Shown here: piece by piece, positions 7,328 through 12,795 of the stretch | Numbering within the stretch: position 1 is the stretch's first letter | Layout: every line of letters starts with the position of its first letter | NCBI GenBank assembly: GCA_946887085.1 | Contig: CAMPKG010000062.1 | Location: 1 to 12,795 of the forward strand | From: an uncultured Sphingobacteriales bacterium | GTDB taxonomy: Bacteria; Bacteroidota; Bacteroidia; Chitinophagales; Chitinophagaceae | Direction of reading: 5' to 3' | DNA: 12,795 nucleotides | Translations under genes and position numbers: made by a program | Notes under the pieces: model-generated | Told to the model about the DNA's origin: nothing | Databases searched by the model: none | The model's input: only the letters and a program-made list of their open reading frames with translations

Positions 7328-8722
7328 TCAGGAATGTTCCAGCGACTTTTCCATCTTGCTGACGACCACTGTAGCGACGCTGTTACCCACCACGTTAGTA
7401 GCGCTGCGGCCCATATCCAAAAGGGGATCGATGCCCAGTAAAAGTGCAAGGCCGGCCTCGGGTATATTGAAAGTGGCTAACGTACCGGCAATGACTACCA
7501 GCGATGCGCGTGGCACACCGGCAATGCCTTTGCTCGTCAGCATCAGTACCATCAGCATGCTCATCTGTGTACCGAAATCGAGATGAATGCCATATGACTG
7601 TGCGATGAACATGGAAGCAAAGGTCATGTACATCATGGAACCATCGAGGTTGAAGGAGTATCCAAGCGGCAACACAAAGCTGACGATCTTGTCTTTGCAT
7701 CCAAAGCGTTCCAGTTCTAACATGGTTTTAGGAAAAGCTGCTTCGCTGCTGCTGGTACTGAAGGCCAGCATGATGGGTTCCTTGATACGCGACATTAGTG
7801 TAAATATCCGACCCCTGATGAATGCCGAACCTGCAAGCAGCAGCACCATCCATAGTATCAGCAGCCCGAAATAAAACTCACCAATAAAAATGGAATAAGT
7901 GGTAAGGATGCCTAAACCTTGCTTGGCGATGATAGCGGTCATTGCACCAAAAACAGCCAGCGGCGCGAAATTCATCACGTAGCCGGTAACCTTTAATATC
8001 ACGTGGGCAATGGCATCGAATGCATTTATCACGACCTCTCCTTTTTCGCCTATGGCGGCGGTCGCCACACCGAAAAACAGCGAGAACACAACTATCTGTA
8101 ATATCTCGTTCTTAGCCATGGCGTCTATCGCACTCGAAGGGAACACATGGTATAGAAATTCCCTTAACGTCATTGCTGTTTTCTTAATGCCGGTATCAGC
8201 CGCAGCATCAGGCAACGGTAAGTTCATAGCAATGCCGGGCTGGAAAATATTTACCAGCATAAGGCCCAGCAATAAACTGATAAACGACGCACCGAAAAAC
8301 CAGAGCAGAGTCTTACCGCCTATACGGCCCACCGATTGTATATCTCCAAGTTTCGCGACACCAACTACCAACGTAGTGAATACCAGCGGTGCCACTATCA
8401 TTTTTATCAGCCTGATGAAAATATCTGCCAGTAGTGAAAATGGTTCCAGCTTTTTATCGCGGGCTTCCATTGCGGTGTTTTTTGCTGCCGATGCTTCTTT
8501 CTTTTTTGCCGTGAGCTCGGTGTAGGCGATAGTATTTGTGTCGGTGAGCGCTTTCAGATCGGTTTGCGCTGATTTGATAACAGCTTCGCTGGCAGCGATA
8601 GTGTGGTTCTCCTCCTTCACATAGCTGCTATTCAGCCAGAAGCCCAGGCCGATACCTGCAAATAATGCAATGATGATATATAGAGTAAGGCGGTTGCCTT
8701 TTTTAGCGCTCATTTCAGCCAT
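7328..8722 (-). CDS. Dicarboxylate/amino acid:cation (Na+ or H+) symporter, DAACS/SDF family
   Basis: This is a 464-residue inner-membrane symporter for dicarboxylates or glutamate/aspartate. Family blocks are clear: FIRLIKMIVAPLVFTTLVVG (TM2-3), the serine-rich hairpin STSSSEAAFPKTM (HP1), the unwound TM7 motif FNLDGSMMYM (equivalent of NMDGT), SKGIAGVPRASLVV (HP2), and TM8 GIDPLLDMGRSATNVVGNS with the substrate/cation-binding Asp, Arg and Asn residues. TM1 lies at about 11-30. TM2 begins only near residue 92, leaving a roughly 60-residue Ala/Lys/Glu/Thr-rich extracytoplasmic loop where canonical members have a short one. The start could be Met1 (8722) or Met4 (8713); both leave the same TM1. 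The 42-bp gap to the upstream PLP-enzyme gene holds a candidate promoter. DctA versus GltP-like specificity cannot be decided here, so no symbol is given. Confidence 0.92.
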   Translation of the reverse strand: MAEMSAKKGNRLTLYIIIALFAGIGLGFWLNSSYVKEENHTIAASEAVIKSAQTDLKALTDTNTIAYTELTAKKKEASAAKNTAMEARDKKLEPFSLLADIFIRLIKMIVAPLVFTTLVVGVAKLGDIQSVGRIGGKTLLWFFGASFISLLLGLMLVNIFQPGIAMNLPLPDAAADTGIKKTAMTLREFLYHVFPSSAIDAMAKNEILQIVVFSLFFGVATAAIGEKGEVVINAFDAIAHVILKVTGYVMNFAPLAVFGAMTAIIAKQGLGILTTYSIFIGEFYFGLLILWMVLLLAGSAFIRGRIFTLMSRIKEPIMLAFSTSSSEAAFPKTMLELERFGCKDKIVSFVLPLGYSFNLDGSMMYMTFASMFIAQSYGIHLDFGTQMSMLMVLMLTSKGIAGVPRASLVVIAGTLATFNIPEAGLALLLGIDPLLDMGRSATNVVGNSVATVVVSKMEKSLEHS

Positions 8723-8739
8723 GCGTGCGGATTAATGTT

Positions 8740-8768
8740 GCAAGATAATATTTATCGGCAGAGCTCAA
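8740..8768 (-). promoter_or_regulatory. Candidate Bacteroidota-type promoter for the symporter gene
   Basis: On the minus strand a TTG (8768-8766) overlaps the stop of the PLP-enzyme gene. An 18-nt spacer follows, then TATCTTGC (8747-8740), close to TAnnTTTG but one T short. The ATG at 8722 would follow after a leader of only about 10-15 nt. This would let the symporter be expressed independently of era. Confidence 0.4.
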
Positions 8769-9655
8769 TACGCCAGCCTGCCGGCTATAGAAGCATTGCC
8801 CTGGATCCCGCCTGTATGTATGCAGAGCAATTTCGCATCGCCTGGGAATACACCTGCCTGCAATTGCTGTTGAATACCGCACATCATCTTGCCCGTATAA
8901 ATAATATCTAATGGAATGCCATTGATCGCATAAAACTCATTCATGAAGTCGATAAGTTTGTCATTCACCTTACCAAAACCGCCGAAATGCCATTCATCGA
9001 ATAGTTGCCGGTTTGCATTATTAGACAAATGTGGTTCGATCTCATTTTTCAAATAAGCGCCTTTCTTCATTGGCACATAACCCAAAACTGCCTGATCTGC
9101 CGGCAAAGCATTGCGTACGCCTATGAACGTTGTACCCGTGCCTACGGAAACACAGATATGAGTATAAACGGGAAGTATTAGCGACGCTATCTCTTCCACT
9201 CCTTTCCTGCCCCATTCATTTGCTCCGCCTTCGGGTATGATGAATGCATTGTATTTACTCTTCAACTCACGCAGATAATCGTCTTCATCCTTTTTATCAT
9301 ATTCTTCGCGCGATGCAAAAATCAGTTCCATTCCATTCTTCCTGCACTCTTCAAGCGTGGGTGTCAAAGGATCATAAACACCGCGTACAATACCAACAGA
9401 TTTTATACCCAGCAATTTAGCAGCAGCGGCCGTGGCGGCAAGGTGATTGGAATAGCCGCCACCGAATGTAAGAACAGTATTACACCCGGCTTCGATGGCG
9501 TGTTGAAGATTATACTTGAGCTTATACCATTTATTGCCGGAAACCTCGGGATGCAATTCATCCAGCCGCAGCATGTCGACCTTGGCAACGTGAGGGATAT
9601 ACCATTCAGCTGAAAGCGATTGAATTCTTGGTGTGAACTCAGGAATTGTAACCAT
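8765..9655 (-). CDS. 1-aminocyclopropane-1-carboxylate deaminase/D-cysteine desulfhydrase family PLP enzyme
   Basis: This is a 296-residue fold-type II pyridoxal-phosphate enzyme. SGNKWYKLKYNL at 39-50 carries the PLP lysine (Lys42). GGGYSNHLAATAAAA (65-79) is the Gly/Ser/Asn/His loop that in this family contacts PLP and substrate. VSVGTGTTFIGV is the glycine/threonine phosphate-binding loop. PEGGANEWGRKG and HTGGIQGN near the C-terminus are also typical. The members best known split ACC or D-cysteine to a 2-oxo acid plus ammonia or sulfide; the true substrate here is uncertain. I chose the ATG at 9655, beginning MVTIPEFTP. The open frame extends to 9769, but the extra 38 residues lie inside era and are Ser/Cys/Arg rich with no family similarity. 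The gene overlaps the era stop by 17 bp, which implies coupled translation. Confidence 0.88.
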   Translation of the reverse strand: MVTIPEFTPRIQSLSAEWYIPHVAKVDMLRLDELHPEVSGNKWYKLKYNLQHAIEAGCNTVLTFGGGYSNHLAATAAAAKLLGIKSVGIVRGVYDPLTPTLEECRKNGMELIFASREEYDKKDEDDYLRELKSKYNAFIIPEGGANEWGRKGVEEIASLILPVYTHICVSVGTGTTFIGVRNALPADQAVLGYVPMKKGAYLKNEIEPHLSNNANRQLFDEWHFGGFGKVNDKLIDFMNEFYAINGIPLDIIYTGKMMCGIQQQLQAGVFPGDAKLLCIHTGGIQGNASIAGRLAY

Positions 9656-10526
9656 ACTCCCTGAGATAAGTGTCGTTATCGCGCCACTTGGGCCGCACTT
9701 TGATGAACAGCTCGAGGTGCACTTTCTTTTGCAGGAATTCCTCAATTGCCTCGCGTGACTTGATACCAAGCTGTTTGATGAGACTACCTCCTTTTCCTAT
9801 CAATATTACCTTCTGTGTCTCACGGCTCACGATGATCTCAGCTTTGATGACATGAAGCGTTGGCTTTTCTTCAAACGACTGTACGATGACGGCAGTATGA
9901 TAAGGTATCTCCTCGTGATACATATTGAATATCTGCTGCCTGATGAGTTCGCTCACGAAGAACCTCACCGGCCTGTCCGACATATTATCGTCAGGATAAT
10001 AAGGCTCACCTTCGGGCAGATGCTGGAGGATAAACGGGATAACCTTATCGAGATTGTTTTTACTTTTTGCTGAAACCGGCAACACTTTCCATCCGGGGAA
10101 ACGCTCGTTGAACAGTTTCACCTGCTCTGCAACCTGCTTTTTATCTTTTACAAGATCTGTTTTATTAAGTAGCAATACCGCGGGCACTTTCAATTTCAAT
10201 ATCTTCAATACTTCTTCAAAATTCTCGGCAGGTTCTGTAATGTCGTGCATCAGTATCGCCAGATCTCCATCTTCCAAAGCGCTCTTTACCTGCTGCATCA
10301 TTTTCTGGTGCAATTTGTACTTCGGTTCAATGATACCCGGTGTGTCTGAGAAAACGATCTGGTAATTATCCTCTGTAAGAATTCCTAATATGCGGTGGCG
10401 CGTTGTCTGCACTTTGTGCGAGGTAATAACCAGGTTCTCCCCCAGCAAAGCATTAAGCAGCGTGGATTTCCCCGCATTAGGCGCTCCGAATATATTAACA
10501 AAACCAGATTGAAATTTACCACTCAT
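9639..10526 (-). CDS. era: GTPase Era
   Basis: This is a 295-residue essential GTPase that binds the 3' end of 16S rRNA and helps mature the 30S subunit. All G motifs are present: G1 GAPNAGKS at 14-21, G2 in the TTRHR segment (41-45), G3 DTPG at 61-64, G4 NKTD at 121-124 and G5 VSAKSK near 151-156. The C-terminal KH domain is intact, with IGKGGSLIKQLG as its GxxG-type loop, followed by the usual VHLELFIKVRPKWR end. The length is normal. It is the first gene of the leftward block and is divergent from the initiator tRNA, so ribosome maturation and translation-initiation genes sit back to back. The downstream PLP-enzyme gene overlaps its 3' end. Confidence 0.97.
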   Translation of the reverse strand: MSGKFQSGFVNIFGAPNAGKSTLLNALLGENLVITSHKVQTTRHRILGILTEDNYQIVFSDTPGIIEPKYKLHQKMMQQVKSALEDGDLAILMHDITEPAENFEEVLKILKLKVPAVLLLNKTDLVKDKKQVAEQVKLFNERFPGWKVLPVSAKSKNNLDKVIPFILQHLPEGEPYYPDDNMSDRPVRFFVSELIRQQIFNMYHEEIPYHTAVIVQSFEEKPTLHVIKAEIIVSRETQKVILIGKGGSLIKQLGIKSREAIEEFLQKKVHLELFIKVRPKWRDNDTYLREYGYNS

Positions 10527-10534
10527 ATCAGATG

Positions 10535-10542
10535 TAAAAATA
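10535..10542 (-). promoter_or_regulatory. Weak candidate -7 element for era
   Basis: On the minus strand TATTTTTA (10542-10535) matches TAnnTTTG at all but the last position and lies 8 bp before the era ATG. I see no TTG at the right distance upstream, so transcription from here would need a degenerate -33 element and would give an almost leaderless message. Confidence 0.25.
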
Positions 10543-10582
10543 GCACTCGCACAGTTCTTTAACGAAATAAAAACAGATAAGC

Positions 10583-10613
10583 TTGTTTATTCCGTTTACG
10601 CGTCCTATCTTTG
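10583..10613 (+). promoter_or_regulatory. Bacteroidota promoter of the initiator tRNA gene
   Basis: TTG at 10583-10585, a 20-nt spacer and TATCTTTG at 10606-10613 match the -33/-7 consensus of the primary sigma factor of Bacteroidota exactly. The tRNA begins 9 bp after the -7 element, so the primary transcript would have a leader of only a few nucleotides. This is the clearest promoter in the window and a good phylum marker. Confidence 0.85.
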
Positions 10614-10622
10614 CACCCGCAT

Positions 10623-10694
<72 letters not shown>

Positions 10695-10699
10695 CGAAG

Positions 10700-10728
10700 A
10701 AAGGAACACATTCTGTGTTCCTTTTTTA
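10700..10728 (+). terminator. Intrinsic terminator of the tRNA-fMet gene
   Basis: A perfect 11-bp stem (AAAGGAACACA at 10700-10710, TGTGTTCCTTT at 10714-10724) closes a 3-nt loop and runs into a T tract (10722-10727). It starts 5 bp after the tRNA end. Confidence 0.9.
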
Positions 10729-10734
10729 TTTTTG
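10727..10734 (+). promoter_or_regulatory. Candidate -7 element for the WYL regulator, overlapping the tRNA terminator
   Basis: TATTTTTG at 10727-10734 is a full match to TAnnTTTG and lies 17 bp before the regulator ATG. Its upstream half is the T tract of the tRNA terminator. The -33 position falls within the terminator stem, where I see no TTG, so promoter strength is uncertain. Confidence 0.4.
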
Positions 10735-10751
10735 TCTGTCATCACCTTATT

Positions 10752-11441
10752 ATGAACCGCATAGACAGGCTCTTTGGTATCCTAACACTGCTGCAATCGA
10801 AAAAATATGTTCCCGCCGAGAACATCGCTGAGAAATTCAACATCAGCGTGCGCACGGTCTATCGCGACATCAAGGCCTTATGCGAACAAGGCGTACCAAT
10901 GAGCTTTGAACAGAAGCGCGGCTATTTTATAGTAAACGGTTATTTTTTGCCTCCTGTCGCATTCAGTTCCGATGAAGCGAATGCCCTATTATTAATGGAG
11001 CGCATGGTCTCCGGCTTTGCCGACATCTCTATCCAGAAACATTATTCTTCTGCGCTTTGCAAAATAAAAGCCGTGCTTCGCGGCAAGGAAAAAGATAAGC
11101 TCGAATTCCTCGACAACAACATCAAATTCCAGGTGCATGAAAAAATAAGGCCCGATTTCGAATACCTCTCTGTATTGCAACAAGCCATCATTTCGCAGCA
11201 CGTCATCACGCTCAGCTATAAGAACAATAACCAGGAAATAAGCGAACGCAATATCGAACCGATAGGCCTTGTTTACTATGCCTTTGGCTGGCATCTCATC
11301 GGCTGGTGCCACCTGCGTGCCGATTACCGTGACTTTAAAGTACAGCGCATACTGCATATCCGGGGGACCGAAATTCCTTTCAGCAAGACCAATCACATCT
11401 CGCTGGACGAGTACATGACCCAGCTACCGGTCAACTACTAA
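10752..11441 (+). CDS. YafY-type HTH/WYL-domain transcriptional regulator
   Basis: This is a 229-residue DNA-binding regulator. The N-terminus (about 1-60) is a DeoR-like winged helix-turn-helix: RIDRLFGILTLLQSKKYVPA, then AEKFNISVRTVYRDIKAL as the recognition helix and GYFIVNGYFLPP after the wing. The C-terminal WYL domain covers roughly 130-215 and contains GWHLIGWCHLRADYRDFKVQ. The Trp180-His181-Leu182 triplet takes the place of W-Y-L, and Arg189, Arg193 and Arg199 are likely ligand contacts. WYL domains are thought to sense nucleic acids or nucleotide-like ligands, often in DNA-damage or phage responses. A DinB-family gene starts 84 bp downstream on the same strand, which makes that gene the natural candidate target. 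No terminator separates them clearly. Confidence 0.9.
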   Translation: MNRIDRLFGILTLLQSKKYVPAENIAEKFNISVRTVYRDIKALCEQGVPMSFEQKRGYFIVNGYFLPPVAFSSDEANALLLMERMVSGFADISIQKHYSSALCKIKAVLRGKEKDKLEFLDNNIKFQVHEKIRPDFEYLSVLQQAIISQHVITLSYKNNNQEISERNIEPIGLVYYAFGWHLIGWCHLRADYRDFKVQRILHIRGTEIPFSKTNHISLDEYMTQLPVNY

Positions 11442-11525
11442 AAAATATTTTTATTACCCGTTTTTCGGACTGCCATAGGGTTGACAGTGGGCGGTTGTTT
11501 TTTTGCTTCATAAACAAAAACAACT

Positions 11526-12023
11526 ATGTCAACCGTTCAAACATTTCTGAAAGAATTCAGCCAGGAAGCTGAAACAACCCGCAAAATGCTGTCTATCGTA
11601 CCCACTGACAAATACGATTGGAAACCGCACCCTAAAAGTATGACCGTAAGCAGCCTGGCTACCCATATCGCCGAACTGCCGGGCTGGATCAATATGGCTA
11701 TTAACACCAGCGAGCTCGATTTTGCTGCAAACCCTTACAAGCCCGTCGCCATCAATAACGATGGAGAATTGATGGATTATTTCGAGCGCACATGGAAAGA
11801 CGGCAAGGACCTGCTCGAAAAAACCGAGGACGAAGCACTGGCCCATAACTGGACCCTGCGCAATGGCGATGATATCTATGTCACCTCGTCAAAAGCGGAA
11901 GTGATCCGCATGACCTACAACCAAATCGTACATCACAGGGCGCAGCTTGGCGTTTACCTCCGATTGTTGAACATTCCAATACCCGGCAGCTATGGCCCGA
12001 GTGCAGATGAAATGGGTTTTTAA
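11526..12023 (+). CDS. DinB family protein
   Basis: This is a 165-residue four-helix-bundle protein of the DinB/YfiT superfamily, members of which bind a divalent metal and in some cases act as thiol-dependent transferases. The N-terminal helix (TFLKEFSQEAETTRKMLSIV) is followed by DKYDWKPHPKSMTVSSLATH with probable metal ligand His47. The C-terminal helix YNQIVHHRAQLGVYLRLLNI contributes His136/His137. PSADEMGF at the end is commonly seen in Bacteroidota members. In Bacillus subtilis dinB is damage-inducible, but most homologues have unknown substrates, so no reaction is assigned. It sits directly after the WYL regulator. A TTGACA at 11481 lies upstream without a matching downstream element, so the promoter is undetermined. 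A strong hairpin terminator follows about 77 bp downstream. Confidence 0.88.
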   Translation: MSTVQTFLKEFSQEAETTRKMLSIVPTDKYDWKPHPKSMTVSSLATHIAELPGWINMAINTSELDFAANPYKPVAINNDGELMDYFERTWKDGKDLLEKTEDEALAHNWTLRNGDDIYVTSSKAEVIRMTYNQIVHHRAQLGVYLRLLNIPIPGSYGPSADEMGF

Positions 12024-12038
12024 ATTGTTCAGGGGCTC

Positions 12039-12069
12039 GCTGCGAGGTATCGGCACCACCTGCCGCAGC
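12039..12069. other. GC-rich bulged hairpin in the DinB 3' region
   Basis: GCTGCG (12039-12044) plus AGGT (12045-12048) pair with ACCT (12058-12061) and CGCAGC (12064-12069). This makes a 10-bp stem with a 2-nt bulge (12062-12063) and a 9-nt loop. It begins 16 bp after the DinB stop and is not followed by a T tract, so it is not a simple terminator. It may protect the message 3' end or be the remains of lost coding sequence. Confidence 0.5.
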
Positions 12070-12100
12070 TACCTGCTGTTTTGGTAACTGTCGTTGATGT

Positions 12101-12145
12101 GCAAAAGCACTGTTTTGTTCTGAAACCGTGCTTTTGCTTTCTTTT
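12101..12145 (+). terminator. Intrinsic terminator downstream of DinB
   Basis: A perfect 10-bp stem (GCAAAAGCAC at 12101-12110, GTGCTTTTGC at 12128-12137) is followed by TTTCTTTT. Within the 17-nt loop GTTT can also pair with AAAC, which lengthens the hairpin. It closes the regulator/DinB unit. Confidence 0.85.
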
Positions 12146-12176
12146 GTCATTATTTGCGGCAGGATGCTAACCTTTG
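12144..12176 (+). promoter_or_regulatory. Candidate promoter for the SGNH-like hydrolase gene
   Basis: TTG at 12144-12146, a 22-nt spacer and AACCTTTG at 12169-12176 resemble the Bacteroidota TTG...TAnnTTTG promoter, with the first base of the -7 element changed and a slightly long spacer. The leader to the ATG at 12217 would be about 35 nt. Confidence 0.4.
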
Positions 12177-12216
12177 CAATAGAATACACGTCTTGATTGC
12201 TGTATTCGGATACTCC

Positions 12217-12795
12217 ATGTTTAGCAATTTCAAACACTTATCTTTCGTTCTGCTGCTTTTAACGGCAGTCAACTCATTTGCACAGGGTAAGAAGGCCAAA
12301 GTGCTGTTTTTGGGCAACAGCTATACGCATGTCAACAATATGCCACAGATAGCTGCCGACCTTGCCGCCTCGCTCGGCGACACGTTGATATTTGAAATGG
12401 AGGCACCCGGCGGGTACACACTACCCGACCATTATACCTCCATGGCATCAAAAAACAAGATAAAACAAGGAGGATGGGATTATGTGGTGCTGCAGGAACA
12501 GAGCCAGGTGCCTGCTAAACCACAGATTCCTCACATCACGCAAATGAGAGTATACGCGTACCTGCTGGATACGATGATAGATTATTATAACCCCTGTGCG
12601 AATACCATATTCTATATGACATGGGGCAGGAAGAACGGCGATGCTAACCTTTGTGCACAGTTTGGCGCTTCATGGCCGGCAGTATGTACCTACATCGGTA
12701 TGGACAGCCTGATACGACTGCGCTACCTGATGGTAACCGACACCGCCAATGCATCCACAGCACCTGCCGGGCCTATATGGCGCTATATACGTAAC
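12217..12795 (+). CDS. Secreted SGNH/GDSL-like hydrolase (3'-truncated by window edge)
   Basis: A frame opens at the ATG at 12217 and stays open for 193 codons to the end of the window. Residues 1-22 are a signal peptide (HLSFVLLLLTAVNSFA, cleavage before QGKKAK). The mature part begins KVLFLGNSYTHVNNMPQIA, with GNS at 33-35 fitting block I of SGNH hydrolases (Ser35 as nucleophile). DYVVLQEQSQVPA at 88-100 and IFYMTWGRKNGD at 131-142 recall the GNSYT/LQEQSQ pattern of Bacteroidota SGNH or DUF4886-like proteins. The catalytic Asp/His near the C-terminus lie outside the window. Secretion and the phylum make a C-terminal T9SS sorting domain possible, but this cannot be seen. The substrate is unknown, probably an esterified glycan or lipid. 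It follows a terminator and a candidate promoter, so it starts a new transcription unit. Confidence 0.75.
   Translation, partial: MFSNFKHLSFVLLLLTAVNSFAQGKKAKVLFLGNSYTHVNNMPQIAADLAASLGDTLIFEMEAPGGYTLPDHYTSMASKNKIKQGGWDYVVLQEQSQVPAKPQIPHITQMRVYAYLLDTMIDYYNPCANTIFYMTWGRKNGDANLCAQFGASWPAVCTYIGMDSLIRLRYLMVTDTANASTAPAGPIWRYIRN

Noticed and set aside
9656..9769. N-terminal extension of the PLP enzyme
   Set aside because: It lies inside the era KH-domain coding region, and its Ser/Cys/Arg-rich translation is typical of an out-of-frame shadow.
10992..11396. Antisense frame of 134 codons opposite the WYL regulator
   Set aside because: It is fully opposite a well-supported gene, has no recognisable domain and has no promoter. 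The same holds for 8010-8525 opposite the symporter and 6685-7065 opposite dedA.
11441..11452. AAAAATATTTTT palindrome as terminator or operator
   Set aside because: It is a pure A/T palindrome with too weak a stem to call; such runs are common by chance in these spacers.
11481..11486. TTGACA as a sigma70 -35 box for DinB
   Set aside because: No -10-like or TAnnTTTG element lies at a suitable distance, and E. coli-type promoters are not expected in this phylum.

Overview
The window reads as a chromosomal, mostly housekeeping stretch from a member of the Bacteroidota. I infer the Chitinophagaceae/Sphingobacteriia side of the phylum, without being able to fix a genus. Supporting evidence: a metalloprotease ending in a type IX secretion (T9SS) sorting domain; a bifunctional-nuclease gene with the C-terminal UVR motif usual in this phylum; starts that mostly lack a Shine-Dalgarno sequence; and promoters of the Bacteroidota type (TTG, about 20 nt, TAnnTTTG), the clearest lying just upstream of the initiator tRNA. 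The gene set looks native. I see no insertion sequence, integrase, phage gene, CRISPR array or recognisable defence cassette.

Layout. Positions 2-5263 run rightward: the 3' part of a type IIA topoisomerase A subunit; a bifunctional nuclease gene interrupted by one in-frame TGA; a secreted M43-type zinc metalloprotease; and the menaquinone-pathway enzyme MqnE, whose start overlaps the protease stop in an ATGA. A bidirectional hairpin terminator (5270-5294) separates this block from a leftward block of five closely spaced genes. In transcription order these are era, a PLP enzyme of the ACC deaminase/D-cysteine desulfhydrase family, a dicarboxylate/amino-acid:cation symporter, a DedA membrane protein and an MFS transporter. 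The first two overlap by 17 bp and the last two abut exactly, so parts of the block are probably co-transcribed. The symporter has a candidate promoter of its own.

From 10583 rightward comes a very compact initiator tRNA unit (promoter, tRNA-fMet, hairpin terminator). Next are a YafY-type HTH/WYL regulator and a DinB-family protein, a plausible regulator/stress-gene pair. A strong terminator follows, and then the 5' part of a secreted SGNH/GDSL-like hydrolase that runs off the window.

The observation most worth checking is the TGA at 2363-2365 inside the nuclease gene. The reading frame, the conserved sequence and the C-terminal motif all continue intact after it, while TGA is the normal stop of several neighbouring genes. 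It is therefore a recent nonsense mutation, a base-call error or a readthrough site, not a changed genetic code. A second point is the long charged, alanine-rich insertion between the first two membrane helices of the symporter. I did not find convincing evidence of a new biological system here.
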